Source: Spirometra erinaceieuropaei
Lineage: Eukaryota; Platyhelminthes; Cestoda; Diphyllobothriidea; Diphyllobothriidae
Assembly (NCBI GenBank): GCA_902702965.1
Contig: CACRXP010000006.1
Span: forward strand, 2,521,661-2,585,660
DNA length: 64,000 bases
Direction of reading: 5' to 3'
Part shown: positions 1 to 12,479 of the stretch, in pieces
Numbering within the stretch: the first letter of the stretch is position 1
Layout of the letters: every line of letters begins with the position of its first letter
Notes under the pieces: model-generated
What the model was told of the DNA's origin: nothing
The model's input: the letters and a program-made list of their open reading frames with translations, nothing else
The model's database searches: none
Translations under genes and position numbers: made by a program

Positions 1-108
1 CGGTGATTGAGTGCATATTATTATGCAAAAAACCAAAACCAAAGATAAATTGTCAATAAACACGTTGCACTAAGCATGAGCGGAAAATTGTTCTTTTTGC
101 ATGAGAAG

Positions 109-224
109 CTACTGAGGAATTTGTCGTCGACAACACTGAAGGGGACAATCAGTTCTTGGAGAAAACTCAGGGAACGTATGTCCTAAAATGGTCAGTGACT
201 TCACGAAGACCATTTTTATCAAAC
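109..224 (+). CDS. B1 exon 8 (phase 1-0)
   Basis: Acceptor at 107-108, donor GTAAGC at 225. It encodes a segment with FVVDNTEGDNQ and then GTYVLKWSVTSRRP. It is the same length (116 nt) as B2 exon 8, with about 70% identical residues. The acceptor lacks a strong pyrimidine tract but is conserved in B2. Confidence 0.8.
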
Positions 225-3200
225 GTAAGCGTCAACTTTTTATATTATTGTACGATCCATTCTACGGACCCTGCGGAAAATGAGATGAAGAAATCAAGAG
301 GAGGCATCGAGATGGATAGTCAGTCGTTAACTGTGTTGCTTAACAAAGATAAAAATTAGAAGAGCACAGTAGGCGAAATTCTTTAAGACAATAAAACTAA
401 AACAACCATATCACAGATCGAAACAAACGTGCTAACTGACGCAAAGTGACACCTCAGAAACATGACAGAAAAATGAAAAGGACGTTAGCGTGTAAAAAGT
501 GGTTTGGATATAGAATACTAGCGCTTGTCAGAGACAGTTTGGAGTTGACACACGATTTAGTTATTTGCACTGATCAGGCTTCTCCCTAGGTATATGGACT
601 GCTTCCAAGCAACTTAGTGTCCGAGTAGATCCCGCAAGAACAAACACTCGGCAGACGCCAGAGTCAGAAATTGCTTGCCGCAGCACAACCCTGTCTAAAC
701 TTTGTTATCCAACCCGTATCAGCTAGAGGTATCGCAATCCTCTTTAAAAGAGCCTGGCTGCGCAATCCGTCTTGAGAAACCCATAAGCAAAGTCCCTACT
801 CGCAGATTCAACGACGGTCCATTTGAAATGGCGCAACGGTCAGGCCTTGCCATTGAATGGGCACAAAATGCGACGCACAATGACCGTCTAAAAAGACTAC
901 TCCGATTAAAGTGACGAAGAATGCCCCGTTAATGCATGACATTCAATGTGCTATGTCAATAAATTCGCATAACATTTATGATACAAACATCCTGGAAAAC
1001 GCAAAGTCAACTAAATACAGGCCGGTAGAACTCTGGTCTTAATGGCTTAAAAATCGAACAGCAATATCTCCGACCTTGCTATCCCAAAGGAACCTTCTTG
1101 ACAGGCGTTAAACTTTCGGTCCAAGACGGCCTTTAGTGTGCTTTGCGATCAAGACCTCATTGGACATTGCGCAACCTAGGAGTAGCTTACATTCGAAGCG
1201 AAACCCCTGATCTACACAAACAACTAGTCCTTGTCCTAAACCTGAAATGACTCTGATATTTGCCAGTCCCTTGATTTGCACAATCTTTTATAAAAAGGCG
1301 CTCCTGGTCATTTTTCATTGTATTTTCTACACACTTCTTTTCATCTGTTCGACTATGCGCCCTGACCTATTATTGGGCTGTCTTAATAGTGATTATCTGA
1401 ACAAATTCAGCCTGCCGGGTACTTCTAATTCGTTGTCCATGTCACATCGCAACCGGCAATAGCCAATGAGTCCTCACATATTCTACACTCTTAAACTCCA
1501 TCAATTGGGCAAATGTTTTATTTTTTGATCATATTTTGGTTGCGTTTTCGGTTGAAGTGTTTGTTCCGTACAAAAGTCTTTTAGATGTGTCAGTACATTT
1601 GGCCAACTATGCTCCGGACTGACAGTGACTGAAGAACCAGAAAAGTGTCGTAAGTAACACATAACTTTGTGCTTGCTAGGAATGTCATTTCCCTCTGATG
1701 TAAGTGAAGTAATATTTCAACGCACTCTGAAGGCGGAAACTCCTCTGGACTAGCCAATTAACATATTTGATTTCATTGTCCTCCTAACTTGCAGAAAAAA
1801 ATTTTATTTCAGTAAATTATTTTAAGTTCAATCTTCCTTGCCACCATTGCAAGGACAAAACTTTAATTCTTTCTTATACGAGACGTTTAAAATGAAGTCA
1901 CTACGGCTTGTGTGCGTGGATTGGCCGGGTTTGAAGAATGCGTCAGCTGACCAAAAATTTGCCAATATCGCAATTTATCTAGTACTGTATTTTCAGCATC
2001 GGTATTTTATTAACATCTCACGCTATGTTCTGACTTGTCGGTTAGAAATTGAGATACGTCCACAGGGATTTGACTTCACATATGTATGGATCAGCGAGAT
2101 CGACCAGTCAGCGGCATTTTACTGCTATTTGGGCAACTCGGCCCTCGCGAAGTCCGTTTACGCCATTGGTAAGTGAAGTTTCATCTAGTAAATAAATTTG
2201 ACGAACTTCAAATTTTGCCGCTTTCGTGCCTAATGTAGGCTTAAAACAGTTAAGACGAAATGCAAAAGGTATAATAAGCAGGTCGTTGTATTCTTGGAAA
2301 TTGATATGCATCGAACATCAGTTAACATGTAGTACAGTGGATGGGCTGACTCATAGAATTGTGACCGAAATTCTGATATGCATTTTTGTTTCAAAATGAT
2401 AAACAAGGTTTCGTTGTTAAATTAACCATCCTGCAGTATGATTTTATAATAATTCAGTTATTTTGGGGTGCCGGCTTTCAAAAGAACGTCTTTTCGGCAG
2501 CATGTAAAAACCACGCTTTATAAGAGATGACTACTCGTGTAGCATGCATTTTCCCATTGATTTTCGGTGCGTTTAAAAATTCAATTGCATGTGTTGAAGA
2601 ACATGTATAAAAATATTCAATTTTTACCTGTTTGATACAAAATTGTGTCTTGTTTCAATTTTACACTCCAAGAAGACTATAATTTGGTTTTTAAAATGCT
2701 CCTTATTATGAAATTTTATATCATGGAATGCCCGTTCATTAAACGTCTCGTCTCTGCCGTTAGCAATATGGCTTGCAAATTTTACAATATAACTCATATC
2801 CACTGATGAATTCTATGAACCCCGTATGGTTTCCTCTTAATACCGTGGATAACTGTACGGTTTTCCGTAAGCGTAAATCATATGGCTTATAGTTCCGAAA
2901 CCTTGAGTGCAAGGTTAACGGCAGGTCGGATTAGAAATTATTGGGGAATCGGAAAATTTTTTAAAAACCGAATTATACGCTTACTACGAATAAAAAATCA
3001 AAAAGATATTATTGCCCGTAAAATGAGTAAAAGGATGAATATATTTTGCATTTTTCCATAAAATATAACTTAATTTCTAGGAGCACCGAAAATCAAAGAC
3101 AGAAGCGCATGCTTTTTTGTCATTTTTACAGGGCGTGGTTCTTACAGGCAGGCAAAAAGAAGTCCGTTCAAAAGCCGGCATCCTGAATTAACTGAAAGAC

Positions 3201-4627
3201 TGTATAATTGTGTTCCAGAATTATTAATTTTTCAATCCTGCTTTGGTGATCTTTTCGAAACGAGGACGCATTTCAGAATTACGGTCAACATTTCATGAGT
3301 TGGCCCATCTACTGCTTGTTTTTGAAATTGAATTGCTGTTCGCCAAACAATAACTGCGTAATTTCTGCTTCATTGCAGGTGTAGACAGACACGTGCAAAA
3401 TCTCGAAACATACATTTATCTGCGGCTTTTACAGAAACATGTTTGGCTTTATAATTATGGGGCACAGATTCTGAAAGTATCCGGTCTCCAAGAATCCGAC
3501 ATCGCATGTGCAAGCAAAAATGAGACGAACGAATACTCCTGCGCGATCGATTCTTCAACCATGCACATTAACTGGATTGTCGGGGTATGAATATGTTCAT
3601 GCCAGGGCAATGTTGGGTTGATTTTAAAGCTCTACAGAGAATAATGTGTGTTTGAAGTATGACTGACTGACGACAGCCATAAAATCTGAAATACGCGTTT
3701 TATCAGTCTTTCCTTTATCTTTTTTCCTTTGCACAACTAGTAACTGCTATCACACATCATGCGAGTGCTCCGAATTGGAGATCGGTACAAACAAATGCAG
3801 GAACGTTCCATTCTGGAAGCAGACCGATAAAAGTCCACATAGTGTTTATAAACACTGTTAATTTGTGTAATATTCGCACGCCACTGCGTTTGGAATTGCT
3901 AAAGAAACCTTCACCGGTTGGTCCATAGGAGAAATGCGTACGTATTGCATTCCGGTAGGAGCTAGAGAGTGGCATATGTAAGATTTGCCGGAGTCGATAT
4001 GTTGACGAACGGTGTGCTAGGATTAACGATGTATGCATCGGATTTGCATTTAGAAGGTTCGCCTCTAGGCGTCTGCAAAGATTGTGAAACGCGCATTTTT
4101 CAATGAAAAAGAATAATCTTGAGGTGTAAGATGAGGTCGTCAATTTTAACTTTGCAGGATGTTACAACCCTTCAAAATTAGACCCAATCTTCTGAGTGTG
4201 GAAGAGGATGCGCATTTAAATGTGCATTTCCTGTAGGCATTTAACACTAATAGGCTAAATATAGGCACCTTAATACTCACAAATAAATCTGAATGGTTAG
4301 AGCACACACGACTGAATTGCGCCGACTCGTCGCTTACGTGTGTGTTGAAAAGTTCTTCATAGTTCTTATAAATGTACCCATTGAGTCTACTGGTTTTTAT
4401 TACAGATCAGTTCCATCCCTGTGGTTGCCAGGGTTTTCTCTCTGAATGGAAGCATTACCTTCGATGGAAAATTCGGCCAGTCTCAGCGGAAGAAACAGGT
4501 GTTTATTATAAAACACCCACAATACGCCCTGGGGGGTCCCTATCAACCATCTTTAAAGAATGGCAATTTTGATGTTGATTCCATGGTACGGAAATATCTG
4601 GAATCCGCGTTTGAAGACGACGATTAG
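109..4627 (+). CDS. Gene B1 (3' part): secreted Ig-like modular protein, exons 8-12
   Basis: Partial gene; its 5' exons lie left of the window. Five exons, 109-224, 1577-1649, 2046-2168, 3379-3584 and 4406-4627 (740 nt, 246 codons with the stop), join in consistent phase with GT-AG introns. Each has exactly the same length as its counterpart in gene B2 about 53 kb downstream, and the proteins are about two-thirds identical by eye. The encoded part is module 3 (exons 8-10) and module 4 (exons 11-12) of the family described under A1. Cysteines and the C-x10-W motif (YSC...NWIV in exon 11) are kept, and no stop or frameshift is seen, so the gene looks functional. The family is unrecognised; an extracellular Ig-like protein is inferred. 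A palindromic PAL-A element occupies intron 10. Confidence 0.8.
1577..1649 (+). CDS. B1 exon 9 (phase 0-1)
   Basis: Encodes SFRCVSTFGQLCSGLTVTEE followed by PEKC, with three conserved cysteines. The donor is GTAAGT. The acceptor is the AAAAG at 1572-1576; the nearer TTTTAG at 1579-1584 would break the reading phase. The length (73 nt) equals exon 9 in A1 and B2. Confidence 0.78.
2046..2168 (+). CDS. B1 exon 10 (phase 1-1)
   Basis: The acceptor GGTTAG ends at 2045 and the donor GTAAGTG starts at 2169. It contains GFDFTYVW and the F-strand-like cysteine AAFYCYLGN. All three in-window copies of this exon are 123 nt. Confidence 0.85.
2334..3314. repeat. PAL-A palindromic element in B1 intron 10
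   Basis: About 980 bp. It begins ACAGTGGATGGGCTGACTCAT and ends with the near reverse complement (ATGAGTTGGCCCATCTACTG). The two halves are imperfect reverse complements throughout, so this is a foldback or MITE-like copy without coding capacity. Relatives lie at 6.8, 19.6, 25.6 and 43.0 kb. Confidence 0.75.
3379..3584 (+). CDS. B1 exon 11 (phase 1-0)
   Basis: The acceptor TTGCAG ends at 3378 and the donor GTATGA starts at 3585. The encoded block runs from VQNLETYIYLRLL through SGLQESDIACAS to the C-x10-W motif (YSCAIDSSTMHINW). It is the same length (206 nt) as B2 exon 11. Confidence 0.87.
4406..4627 (+). CDS. B1 exon 12, terminal exon
   Basis: The acceptor TTACAG ends at 4405, and 74 codons are read to TAG at 4625-4627. 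It contains KKQVFIIKHPQY, GPYQPSLKNGNFDVDSM and the acidic C-terminus YLESAFEDDD. It is identical in length to B2 exon 12. A poly(A) signal follows about 110 bases later. Confidence 0.88.
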   Translation: MSSIPVVARVFSLNGSITFDGKFGQSQRKKQVFIIKHPQYALGGPYQPSLKNGNFDVDSMVRKYLESAFEDDD

Positions 4628-4733
4628 ATGTGTGCTTAAACATACGCAAATTAGGGATATCAGTTTTAGAATGAGGTTGTGCACTATCCGAACCATTTCT
4701 TTGTACCCTCTGTTTTGGTAATGGGAGCAATAT

Positions 4734-4739
4734 AATAAA
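4734..4739 (+). terminator. Poly(A) signal of B1 (AATAAA)
   Basis: AATAAA lies 107 bases after the B1 stop codon. The matching position after B2 has the same signal in the same ATAATAAAGT context. Confidence 0.75.
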
Positions 4740-4864
4740 GTTTGCGTTTTGATTCCCATCGGAGACAATGTAATCACCGATTGGATAGTCTACTTCTTAA
4801 ATATGTTTTCACTAACAGAATAAGATCACGAAAGCTGACAAAAATGGACATACTATACTAATTT

Positions 4865-5447
4865 GAAGAAGAAGAAGAATAAGGAGGAGATGGGGATTCT
4901 GGAACAAGTTTGATTAAATGCTGACGTTTCCTTTGGTTGGCTCTCCATCATCAAAGGGTAAAATGCACTTCATCGATCAGAAATTTCAAGTGGCGTGTTG
5001 TGCTGGTCGGCCTCACGCTTATCTGGACCTTCCTGCAGCTCACAATGTCCTACGTCATCACAATAGTAGAGCTCAGGACCAAACAACCACACCGGAACTA
5101 AGAAGGCCGTACGGAGATAGCCTGATGGCAAGCTTACTTCGTGAGGAAGAACAAGAACCGCCAGACCGACCGACCAACAAAGGTTCAATCAACTCCCCCG
5201 ACGGAGTTGTGACTCACAAAGCACGCAGTCAAAACGCCCGTCAACCATCTCCCGAGAGGCCGAGGCAGCGAGAGGAGAGAAAAATCGATCAGCCGGAGGC
5301 CGACCAACACAACACGCCACTTAAAATTTCCGATCGATGAAGGGCATCTTACGCTTTGACAATGGAAAGCCGATCAAGCTCTTTGAAAAGTCAGCAGTTA
5401 AATAAACCTGTTCCGGAGAGCCCATCTTCTTCTTCTTCTTCTTCTTC
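4865..5447. mobile_element. 583-bp foldback element with (GAA)n/(TTC)n ends
   Basis: Arms of about 150 bp (4865-5034 and about 5287-5447) are near reverse complements. The outermost bases are (GAA)n on the left and (TTC)n on the right. Within the arms a GATGATGG...GGAAACGTCAG string resembles the hammerhead-like core at the ends of the Penelope-like elements in this window, so it may be a non-autonomous relative. The 4918-5340 open frame spans both arms and the spacer and is not a gene. Confidence 0.7.
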
Positions 5448-6798
5448 AAATAACCAACATGGATCTCTCAACTTTGTCAGTCTGAATACTATACTAACGC
5501 CGCATGAGGACGCAGCCAGCCGACAGTTTTATAATGCACCTCTGACGTTAAATATACGAATGAATGCAAACAACAAGCGGATAGGATAAGTTAGCGTTTA
5601 CTTAAATCACTTCTAAAGTATTTTAACAAAATCCACTACTTCTGCTCTCGAACCACCTCGTAGACAGTAGACACTCTGATGACATTTTAGATCCTGTTAG
5701 TGAACAAATGACAAAAGACCTCCGACAGTTGGGGCGATCGGAGGATGCAGGCGAAGGATCCGACTTGTACACACAAGCAAATCCGCAAATCTTTCATGAA
5801 ATTTGCCAGCACTATTGAACTTTTCCACAACAGTCTGATTGAAATTTCCCTTAGACGCTACCCAAAACTACACGTTAGTATGCTAATTATTTGCATTATA
5901 AATAAAGGCAGAAAATGCTTTATATCTGGCCGATGATAGCCAGGGCCGTAAACCTGAGGCCGATCAGTGAGTATCCTCGGGAACATTCATCATATACATC
6001 GAGGTCCACATGACAATGAAATGTAAGCAGATCATTCAGAGTTGAGAAACACCAATCAGCGCCCGGTGCGTGCTAACTCGAAAAACTTAGTGGCATGCCT
6101 GTCGAAAGGGCAATGTGTTTCACGGTACATATACTGCAATGTTGCGTTCACAAAACCATCTGAAAATTTTTGAATGCGATGCAAATACCCAAGCACTCAT
6201 TCGGGAGAAATACGTCCGCAATGATTGCCAGGTACATGAAAATTCAGTCAAGAATTAGGCTTGTCTAAAAAACCGGATGCTATCAAAAGTACGATTTATG
6301 TACTAAATTTAAGGATTGCTTATTTGATATGCTGTTGTCGGTACATAAATCCCAATTCATATTCGGCAAAATAAGACCAAGCACCTCCTACATTTTCATT
6401 AGAAATCCTTTATGTCCAAACTAGGAAGCTCTCCTTGATATTCCATGAGCACTTTTACCTCTTTTATGTGGCGGATAATTTAGAAAACCTCATAAGTATT
6501 CAACTTAGCGTTTAATAAGCACGCACGGGTACTACCTGTTGGTCTGGTAATTTAGTATCTGCTTAACTGCCTGTTTGCAGTTTACAAACAATATGCGGTC
6601 ATTTCGCCGTATCCGATCAATTTAAGCTCTGAAACATATACAAATCGCTGAATCAGCCCAGAAAGTTTTATGTCGAAGAACTACCCTTAGGTTCGAACGT
6701 TAATATGCGGAAAAATTAAAAAGGCCGCTAATGTGCAATGTGTTTTCGTCGATCATCCACGAGCATACCACTCCCCGAAGACGCGTGGGTGGGCAGGT
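5448..6798. other. Intergenic DNA shared with the 58-59 kb region
   Basis: No gene seen. Blocks near 5.63-5.70 and 5.92-6.16 kb resemble 58.34-58.44 and 59.09-59.30 kb, as expected if this intergenic segment was duplicated with the genes. Open frames here are short and unsupported. Confidence 0.5.
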
Positions 6799-7744
6799 AC
6801 AGTCGGTAGGCTAACTCATGAATTGTCAACCTAAATTCCGAAATGACTTTTCGTTTCGAAAAGATTAATTAAGTAGGGTTGTAAAACTTATCAGTCTTCA
6901 GTTCAATTCTATAATAATTCGCTTAACACAGTATACTGGCTTTTGAACAAACTTCCTTTCGGCTGCATAAAAAACTTTTTAAAAAATAATTATTTAAGCA
7001 GCATGCGTTTTTCGTATTGATTTTCGATGCCCCTAAATGTCCAATTAGATTTCATGCAAAACGTGAATAAAAAGATTCATTCTTTTGTTTATTCGATAGA
7101 AAATTATGTCTTCTTTTAATGTTTTACTCAAACGACAGATTTAATTAGGTTTTTAAAAAGTTTCTAATTGTGGGACTTTTAAATACGGCCACCTGGCTGT
7201 TCTGTAGACGTCATGTCTCTGGATTTACCAATGTGGCTTGTAAACTTAACAAGATGGGCAAATACAATGCTAAATTTTATGAACCCCATATGGTCTACTC
7301 TCAATACCGTAAAAAAATTTGTGGTTTTCCGTACGCGAAAAATAGATGACTTGTAGTTTGGAAACCCTGAATGCAGGTGTAATGGCTGAGAAGGTTCAAA
7401 ACCGAATTGTACCCTTCCTTCGAGTATGAATTCGGAAGAGGACGTAATTTTTTACCGAATGAGCGAAAGAATGAAAATTTCTACTCACTTTTTGCATGAA
7501 ATATAATTGGGCATTTAAGGGCATTGAAAATCAAAGAGAAAAATGCATGCTACTTAATAAATCATATTTGCTGAGTTTTTGTATGCAGCCGGAAGGAAGT
7601 TCGTTTGAAAGCCAGCATTCTGTGGTAACTGAATTATCATACTGCGGACTGATTAATTGTACAATCCTACTTAGCCAATGTTTTCGAAGCGAAAACGCAT
7701 TTCAGAATTTCGGTTGATATTTCATGGGCTACCCCACCTACTGT
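6799..7744. repeat. PAL-A palindromic element
   Basis: Starts ACAGTCGGTAGGCTAACTCA and ends GGGCTACCCCACCTACTGT. It is about 946 bp with mirror-image halves (for example a TACGGCC block in one arm and matching inverted blocks in the other). It has no coding capacity; the open frame at 7496-7717 is repeat sequence. Confidence 0.75.
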
Positions 7745-10400
7745 ACATGTTGTAAATGCATCTGCGCATTTAGTTACTTTTATTAAATACTAGGTTGTAA
7801 TCTGCAAAAAGACTGATAGGTCTTGGCCAGCATTCTCTCAAAGAAAATAAAGTAGACGTAATTGTCGAATAGTATTACTTGCAGCAAAGACAGGTTGGTG
7901 AAGTGTAACAGAAAACCCGCTTTGCTTCAGAAGGCGGAACAGAAAGTTAGGATAAAAAATGTCAAGCATGGAAGGCATTTGTTCGACAAAAACATCATTA
8001 AGAGTGAAGAAGCCTCCGCAAAAATGCTAGTTCAATCTGCAAACGCAAATTAAAACCTCCGTACTGTCGGTGGTCATTCGTTAAATACACATATTATGTG
8101 CGCTAACTGTAGACTTTATTCTCTTAACCCCATCGCTTACCCTCATGATCCTAACCTTCCTGTATTGCAGGAGCTCCTATTTGCGTGCCCTGCCCAAAAA
8201 ATCATAAAAAGGGCGTCGTCATAGTCAAATTCACAAACAGACCCTGAAGGCAAGCTTGTAGTGATGGCGTGGCCGTTCCCCTGGCTCGTCAAATCTGTCA
8301 CGTTCAGCCGTTAATACTGGTATCAATTTTGTCATAGTCACTGAGCGCTGTGTTAGCATGTGGCTGATTAACCGCATACAGCTGCCATGTTCAAAATCGG
8401 TTCAAGCATCGTCAGAGACTCCTTTTGATAAAATAAAAGCACTACATTTTCACGATGAATGTAGGCAAAGTCTTCAGGAATGGCGTCCCGCAATATCGAA
8501 AAAACCTTTGTGATAATTGCTCGATTCACATAAAGATAATTACCTCTATTCGATAAAAGATAGCACGTCTAACTACGAAAGACAGATATTATTCTAGGGG
8601 ACGCTTCAAAACAGATGGCTAATGATAACTCCTAACTAAATAATCCTGTTTTTCACCGACTCAGTTTTACTTAGCGCATTTTGGCTGCATGGTAACGAAG
8701 GTCAAGACCATTCATGCACGAAATGAATATAAGTTTCAGAAAGAATTTCTTTATTCGCTTGCTCCGGCAGGATACATGAGAAGAAACGGCATGAAACACA
8801 TGCGTCTAAGTATTTTAATGAAATTGTTGTTTTTGTTAAGGTTGGGGTTGGGTTTGGACTTAGGTTGGGCTTGGTGTTAAAGCTAGAGCAAAGGAATAAA
8901 TGTCCTCCCTGGAATTTGGCGCGAGGCCACATCTGGAACGGTGAGAAACCTTTCCTTTCCGCGTATATAGATCGAGAAAAGTCCTATTAGAAATTCTTGC
9001 CCAGTTTTTATTGGATGAGGAAAGAAATGCGTAACAATTATTGTGTAGAAGAAATCAAATAAGGACAGGTTTATCATTGAATCGTTTTGAATGTTTGCCG
9101 GAGCGCGTAATTGTTTCCGTTGCGTTCTTTTCTCCAGAGCACAATTTTAGCGGACGAAGTGCACTTTTGCCCATCTTACCACGGGAAGAAGTTAACCAAA
9201 GCGAAGATAAAATCAAGAAAATGAAACTCTCGACGATGTTATTAACGAGTCGTGATCCAGGGTTGGGCGATAACGCCCAACAAATAAACCACAAAAATGG
9301 CGTCAGAATGCGTAAATAATGCAGTGTCTGCACTTCACTGAAGTCAAATTTAAAAAAGGTTGTGACTGTAAAGAAATCGAATCGAAAGTTCCGTGGTTGG
9401 TCCAGTAAAATAAATGCGTCGGACCAGAGGGCTCAGATTCTCTCGCGACACGCGATAAGTTGGCTACATAGGGTCAGTGCAAGTTAATAATTGCTGCCGT
9501 AGATGGGACATCTGTGGAGGCACGTCTAGATGTAGACCTTCACGCACGGTCAGCAACCTTGTAAAATTCAATTCTCGGATAAATCGAGAAGCCCTTGCAG
9601 TGCGTTGGAGAGGAAATAGGGATTGGGACGGGCAGCGGAGAGTCCATTTCCACTGACGCGCTAAGAGGCGTTGCTTAAAGGGTTACCAGCTAACAGGATA
9701 AGCTGGTCTTCTCTGGGCCGACAGCCGGTCTCAAAGTCTCCTCCTGAATGTAGCCTCATTGGCACCCCCCACTAGAATTGAATCCAAACAGCGTGCTTCT
9801 CCGCTCGCAAACCTGGTCCATCGTGTGCTAACAGAGTCGCGCGTGGCAAATGTTGACGGTCTGTTTGTTTTTTTCCGGTCACTGCGCCAGTGTCAGCCCC
9901 GACCCTCTTGTCTCTGATCTGACAACGGGAACAGGTTGGTGAAGGTAGAGTGAGCGCGGAAGATGCTGTGCAAGTTTGTTATCATTGAAAACTAGATCAA
10001 GCACAGGTCACCGTACTGAATCCCTGAAGTTTCAAATCAAGAGATGGCCATCGTCACCAGCGACGGTCAAGTTGGTATAATAAAGTGTAAAGTGTTGGAA
10101 CATGTCAGAGAGATGCGGTTGAAAATTACAATTTAAGCAGATCAAAAATTGTAACAAAATTGGCCTCCAAAGCGTTGAATATGCACATTTCATCAAGGAG
10201 CATTCTGTACTGATGTATGTATTATTTCTCGCAAGTATAATTGCCCAATTAAATTGCAACGATTTCTATCCCATGACCCTACGTCTTGCATGCCTCTTCG
10301 AAAGATTAACCAATTAAAATTGGATACCAAAGTCAAGAGCCTTTAGAAAAAAACGTACGATCTAGCGTCCGGTTCCACGGACATTATGTAGCATTTTACA
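7745..10400. other. Intergenic stretch without recognisable genes
   Basis: Short telomere-like GGTTGGG/GGTTAAGG runs occur near 8,835-8,880, with a CTAACC-like patch near 8,110-8,160. A GC-richer block at about 9,410-9,920 looks like an interspersed repeat of unknown class. No protein-coding exon or RNA gene could be supported. Confidence 0.4.
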
Positions 10401-10429
10401 TTAACGGTGGCGAACTGAATTTAGGAATA

Positions 10430-10790
10430 CCTGAACAAGGGATCGAACAGTCGGGAATCGTTGTCAAAAGCACATAAGGGGAAGTTGAGGGAACTTCGAG
10501 GGAAGTGAGATATCTTAGTAACTAAGCCGGATAAAGGGACAGGCATCGTTATAATGGGCTTTATAAATGACCGTAACCTCCAACACCTCCGATCAGTCGG
10601 CACACAAATCCCTCTACTTTATGGCTAATGCAAGATCCACATGACGGCTGGCCATTTCGTGCGTTTTTGAACACGCGATAGCACAGTGGTTGGCAGAGAA
10701 ACTCAAGCCCGTACAGTGTCAACTAGCACCATATAACTATCGAGGTATCTTCGGATTCATTGACGACGTCAATGATTCCGCCATTAACGC
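10430..10790 (+). pseudogene. Penelope-like RT fragment
   Basis: Broken + strand frames give DILVTKPDKGTGIVIM near 10,508-10,560, then QWLAEKLKPVQCQLAPY near 10,680-10,735. These match the conserved VxKPDKG and palm-domain regions of Penelope-like reverse transcriptases. Stops and frameshifts make it a dead fragment with no ends visible. Confidence 0.55.
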
Positions 10791-11189
10791 CATCATGATG
10801 CTCGCGATATACGTTTCATCATATCACAAACGCTCCGCTTCCCGAGGCAGATGATTACGTCCGTAAATTCCTAGTTGGTCATGTATCAAACGAAACTTCC
10901 CCCAAATGTATGAGTCAGATTTACACGCTCTTATATTTCAGGAAGAGGTTTTAGCTTCTGCCTCAACATATTATCTAGTGTGTGATTTTCTGCAGAGCAA
11001 AGATACTAATCTTTTACGTGGGAATTTTTGCCTCATCTCCTGACCTCAATCACCTAACATGCGTGTCAGTCATCTTTCACTTATGGAGCACACCAGATGA
11101 CCTAGCGCTATTGCTGTAGATTAGGACACGACACCACACGCATGTGCTAATCTGATAACCAAAAATCGATCAAAGTCTGCTTCTCCAAC

Positions 11190-12030
11190 AATTCCATGAA
11201 CCGAACGTAACTGATCTCTTTAGATTTTGGTCAAAATTCAAAATTGCGTTTTCGATAAAGAAGGATTACTTAGATGGGGTTGTAATATTGATAATCATGT
11301 GACATAATATTCTAATGTTCCGGACGTGAAAGGATGTTGGTTTTTAAAAGCACTTCTTTTCTACCTCTTGCAGAAACCACACTCGGTAAAAAATGACTGC
11401 TACTGTAGCATACATTTTCCTCATTGCTTTATAGAAAACACGCACAGTAACATGCTTTCTGTTAATCGTTTGCTAGAACAGTACATTCTCTTTGCATTTT
11501 ATACCCTAGGAGAATTAAACTTTTGGGTTAGGAACCTTTCCAGTCATGAGATTTTTAAGACCGTGCCATGTCCATGCATACAGCATCGTACATGTCCTCT
11601 TGCCAGTGATCCTCATGAAATTTATGACATAGTTCGCATCCAGTGAAGAAGTTTATGGACCTTTTATGGTGTCTTCCTCAAGGCATAAGGAACGATATGG
11701 TTTTTTCCTGTGCAGATAGCATGCGCCTTGTAGATTGCAATCGTGAAACCTTAGTGCATCGGCCGGACTGCATTAATTTTATCCGGGTATTGCGAAACGT
11801 TTTCGAAACCGAAATATACACTCTCTTGAGGTATACTATACGGAGACAATCTGAGTTTCAAGTTGAAAGCAAAAGAAAGCGTATTTGGTGCATTTATGAT
11901 ATAAAATATATTTAAATTGAGAAGACCATCGAAAATGAACGTGAAAGGTTTGCTTTCCATGTCTATCGTTAGACTGAAAAGTCACTTTCGGCTGCTACAA
12001 GTTCTGTTTACTAAACCTCTCGAGGGTTGA
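11190..12030. repeat. Diverged PAL-B palindromic element
   Basis: Contains the PAL-B landmarks AAGGATTACTTAG, GGTTGTAATATT and GCAGAAACCACACTCGGTAA, with weaker inverted counterparts in its right half. The ends are eroded, so the boundaries are approximate. Open frames at 11,326-11,915 fall inside the repeat and are not treated as genes. Confidence 0.55.
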
Positions 12031-12479
12031 ATTGGTCTTTTTCCGAGAAGAAACAAACTCGGATGCGCAAACAGGTATTGGCATAGGGAATCAGCGGAAT
12101 ATATCAGAGCTTCCATTTCCGCTCAGACTTATGATCCTCATGTTTTATAAAACTGTTTAGATGTCTGTAAAGTCTTATATCCTTTTCCGTCATTAGGTTA
12201 TGTGAGTTATTTCACGGACAGTATCTTAGTAGTAGGCGGCCTTCAGCTTATATTGAGGCGCCGTCGGATGGCTATAAAAATTGGTGTGATTTAGGCAATT
12301 TTCGGATTAAGAAAAAGATAATAGGCATCACACTGGAATTCGGCGCAAGGATACCTGTAGTATGAGGATCCTTTTTCTCGTCTGGAACCCCAATTAGCTT
12401 TTGTGTACGCTAGTTTTACTCCATATAGCAGGCTTTCTCTCAGACATTTTCATATGTCTCTTGCTCGACATATTTCTTT

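Noticed and set aside
1247..1462. Hydrophobic open frame between B1 exons 8 and 9 that could be a membrane exon
   Set aside because: The matching DNA in B2 intron 8 has stops at different places and no conserved protein; it is intron similarity only.
1579..1584. TTTTAG as acceptor of B1 exon 9 (and its twin at 55,282)
   Set aside because: It would give the wrong phase after exon 8; the upstream AG restores phase and aligns with A1 exon 9.
4918..5340. 140-codon open frame
   Set aside because: It spans the arms and spacer of a foldback repeat, with a mirrored frame on the other strand.
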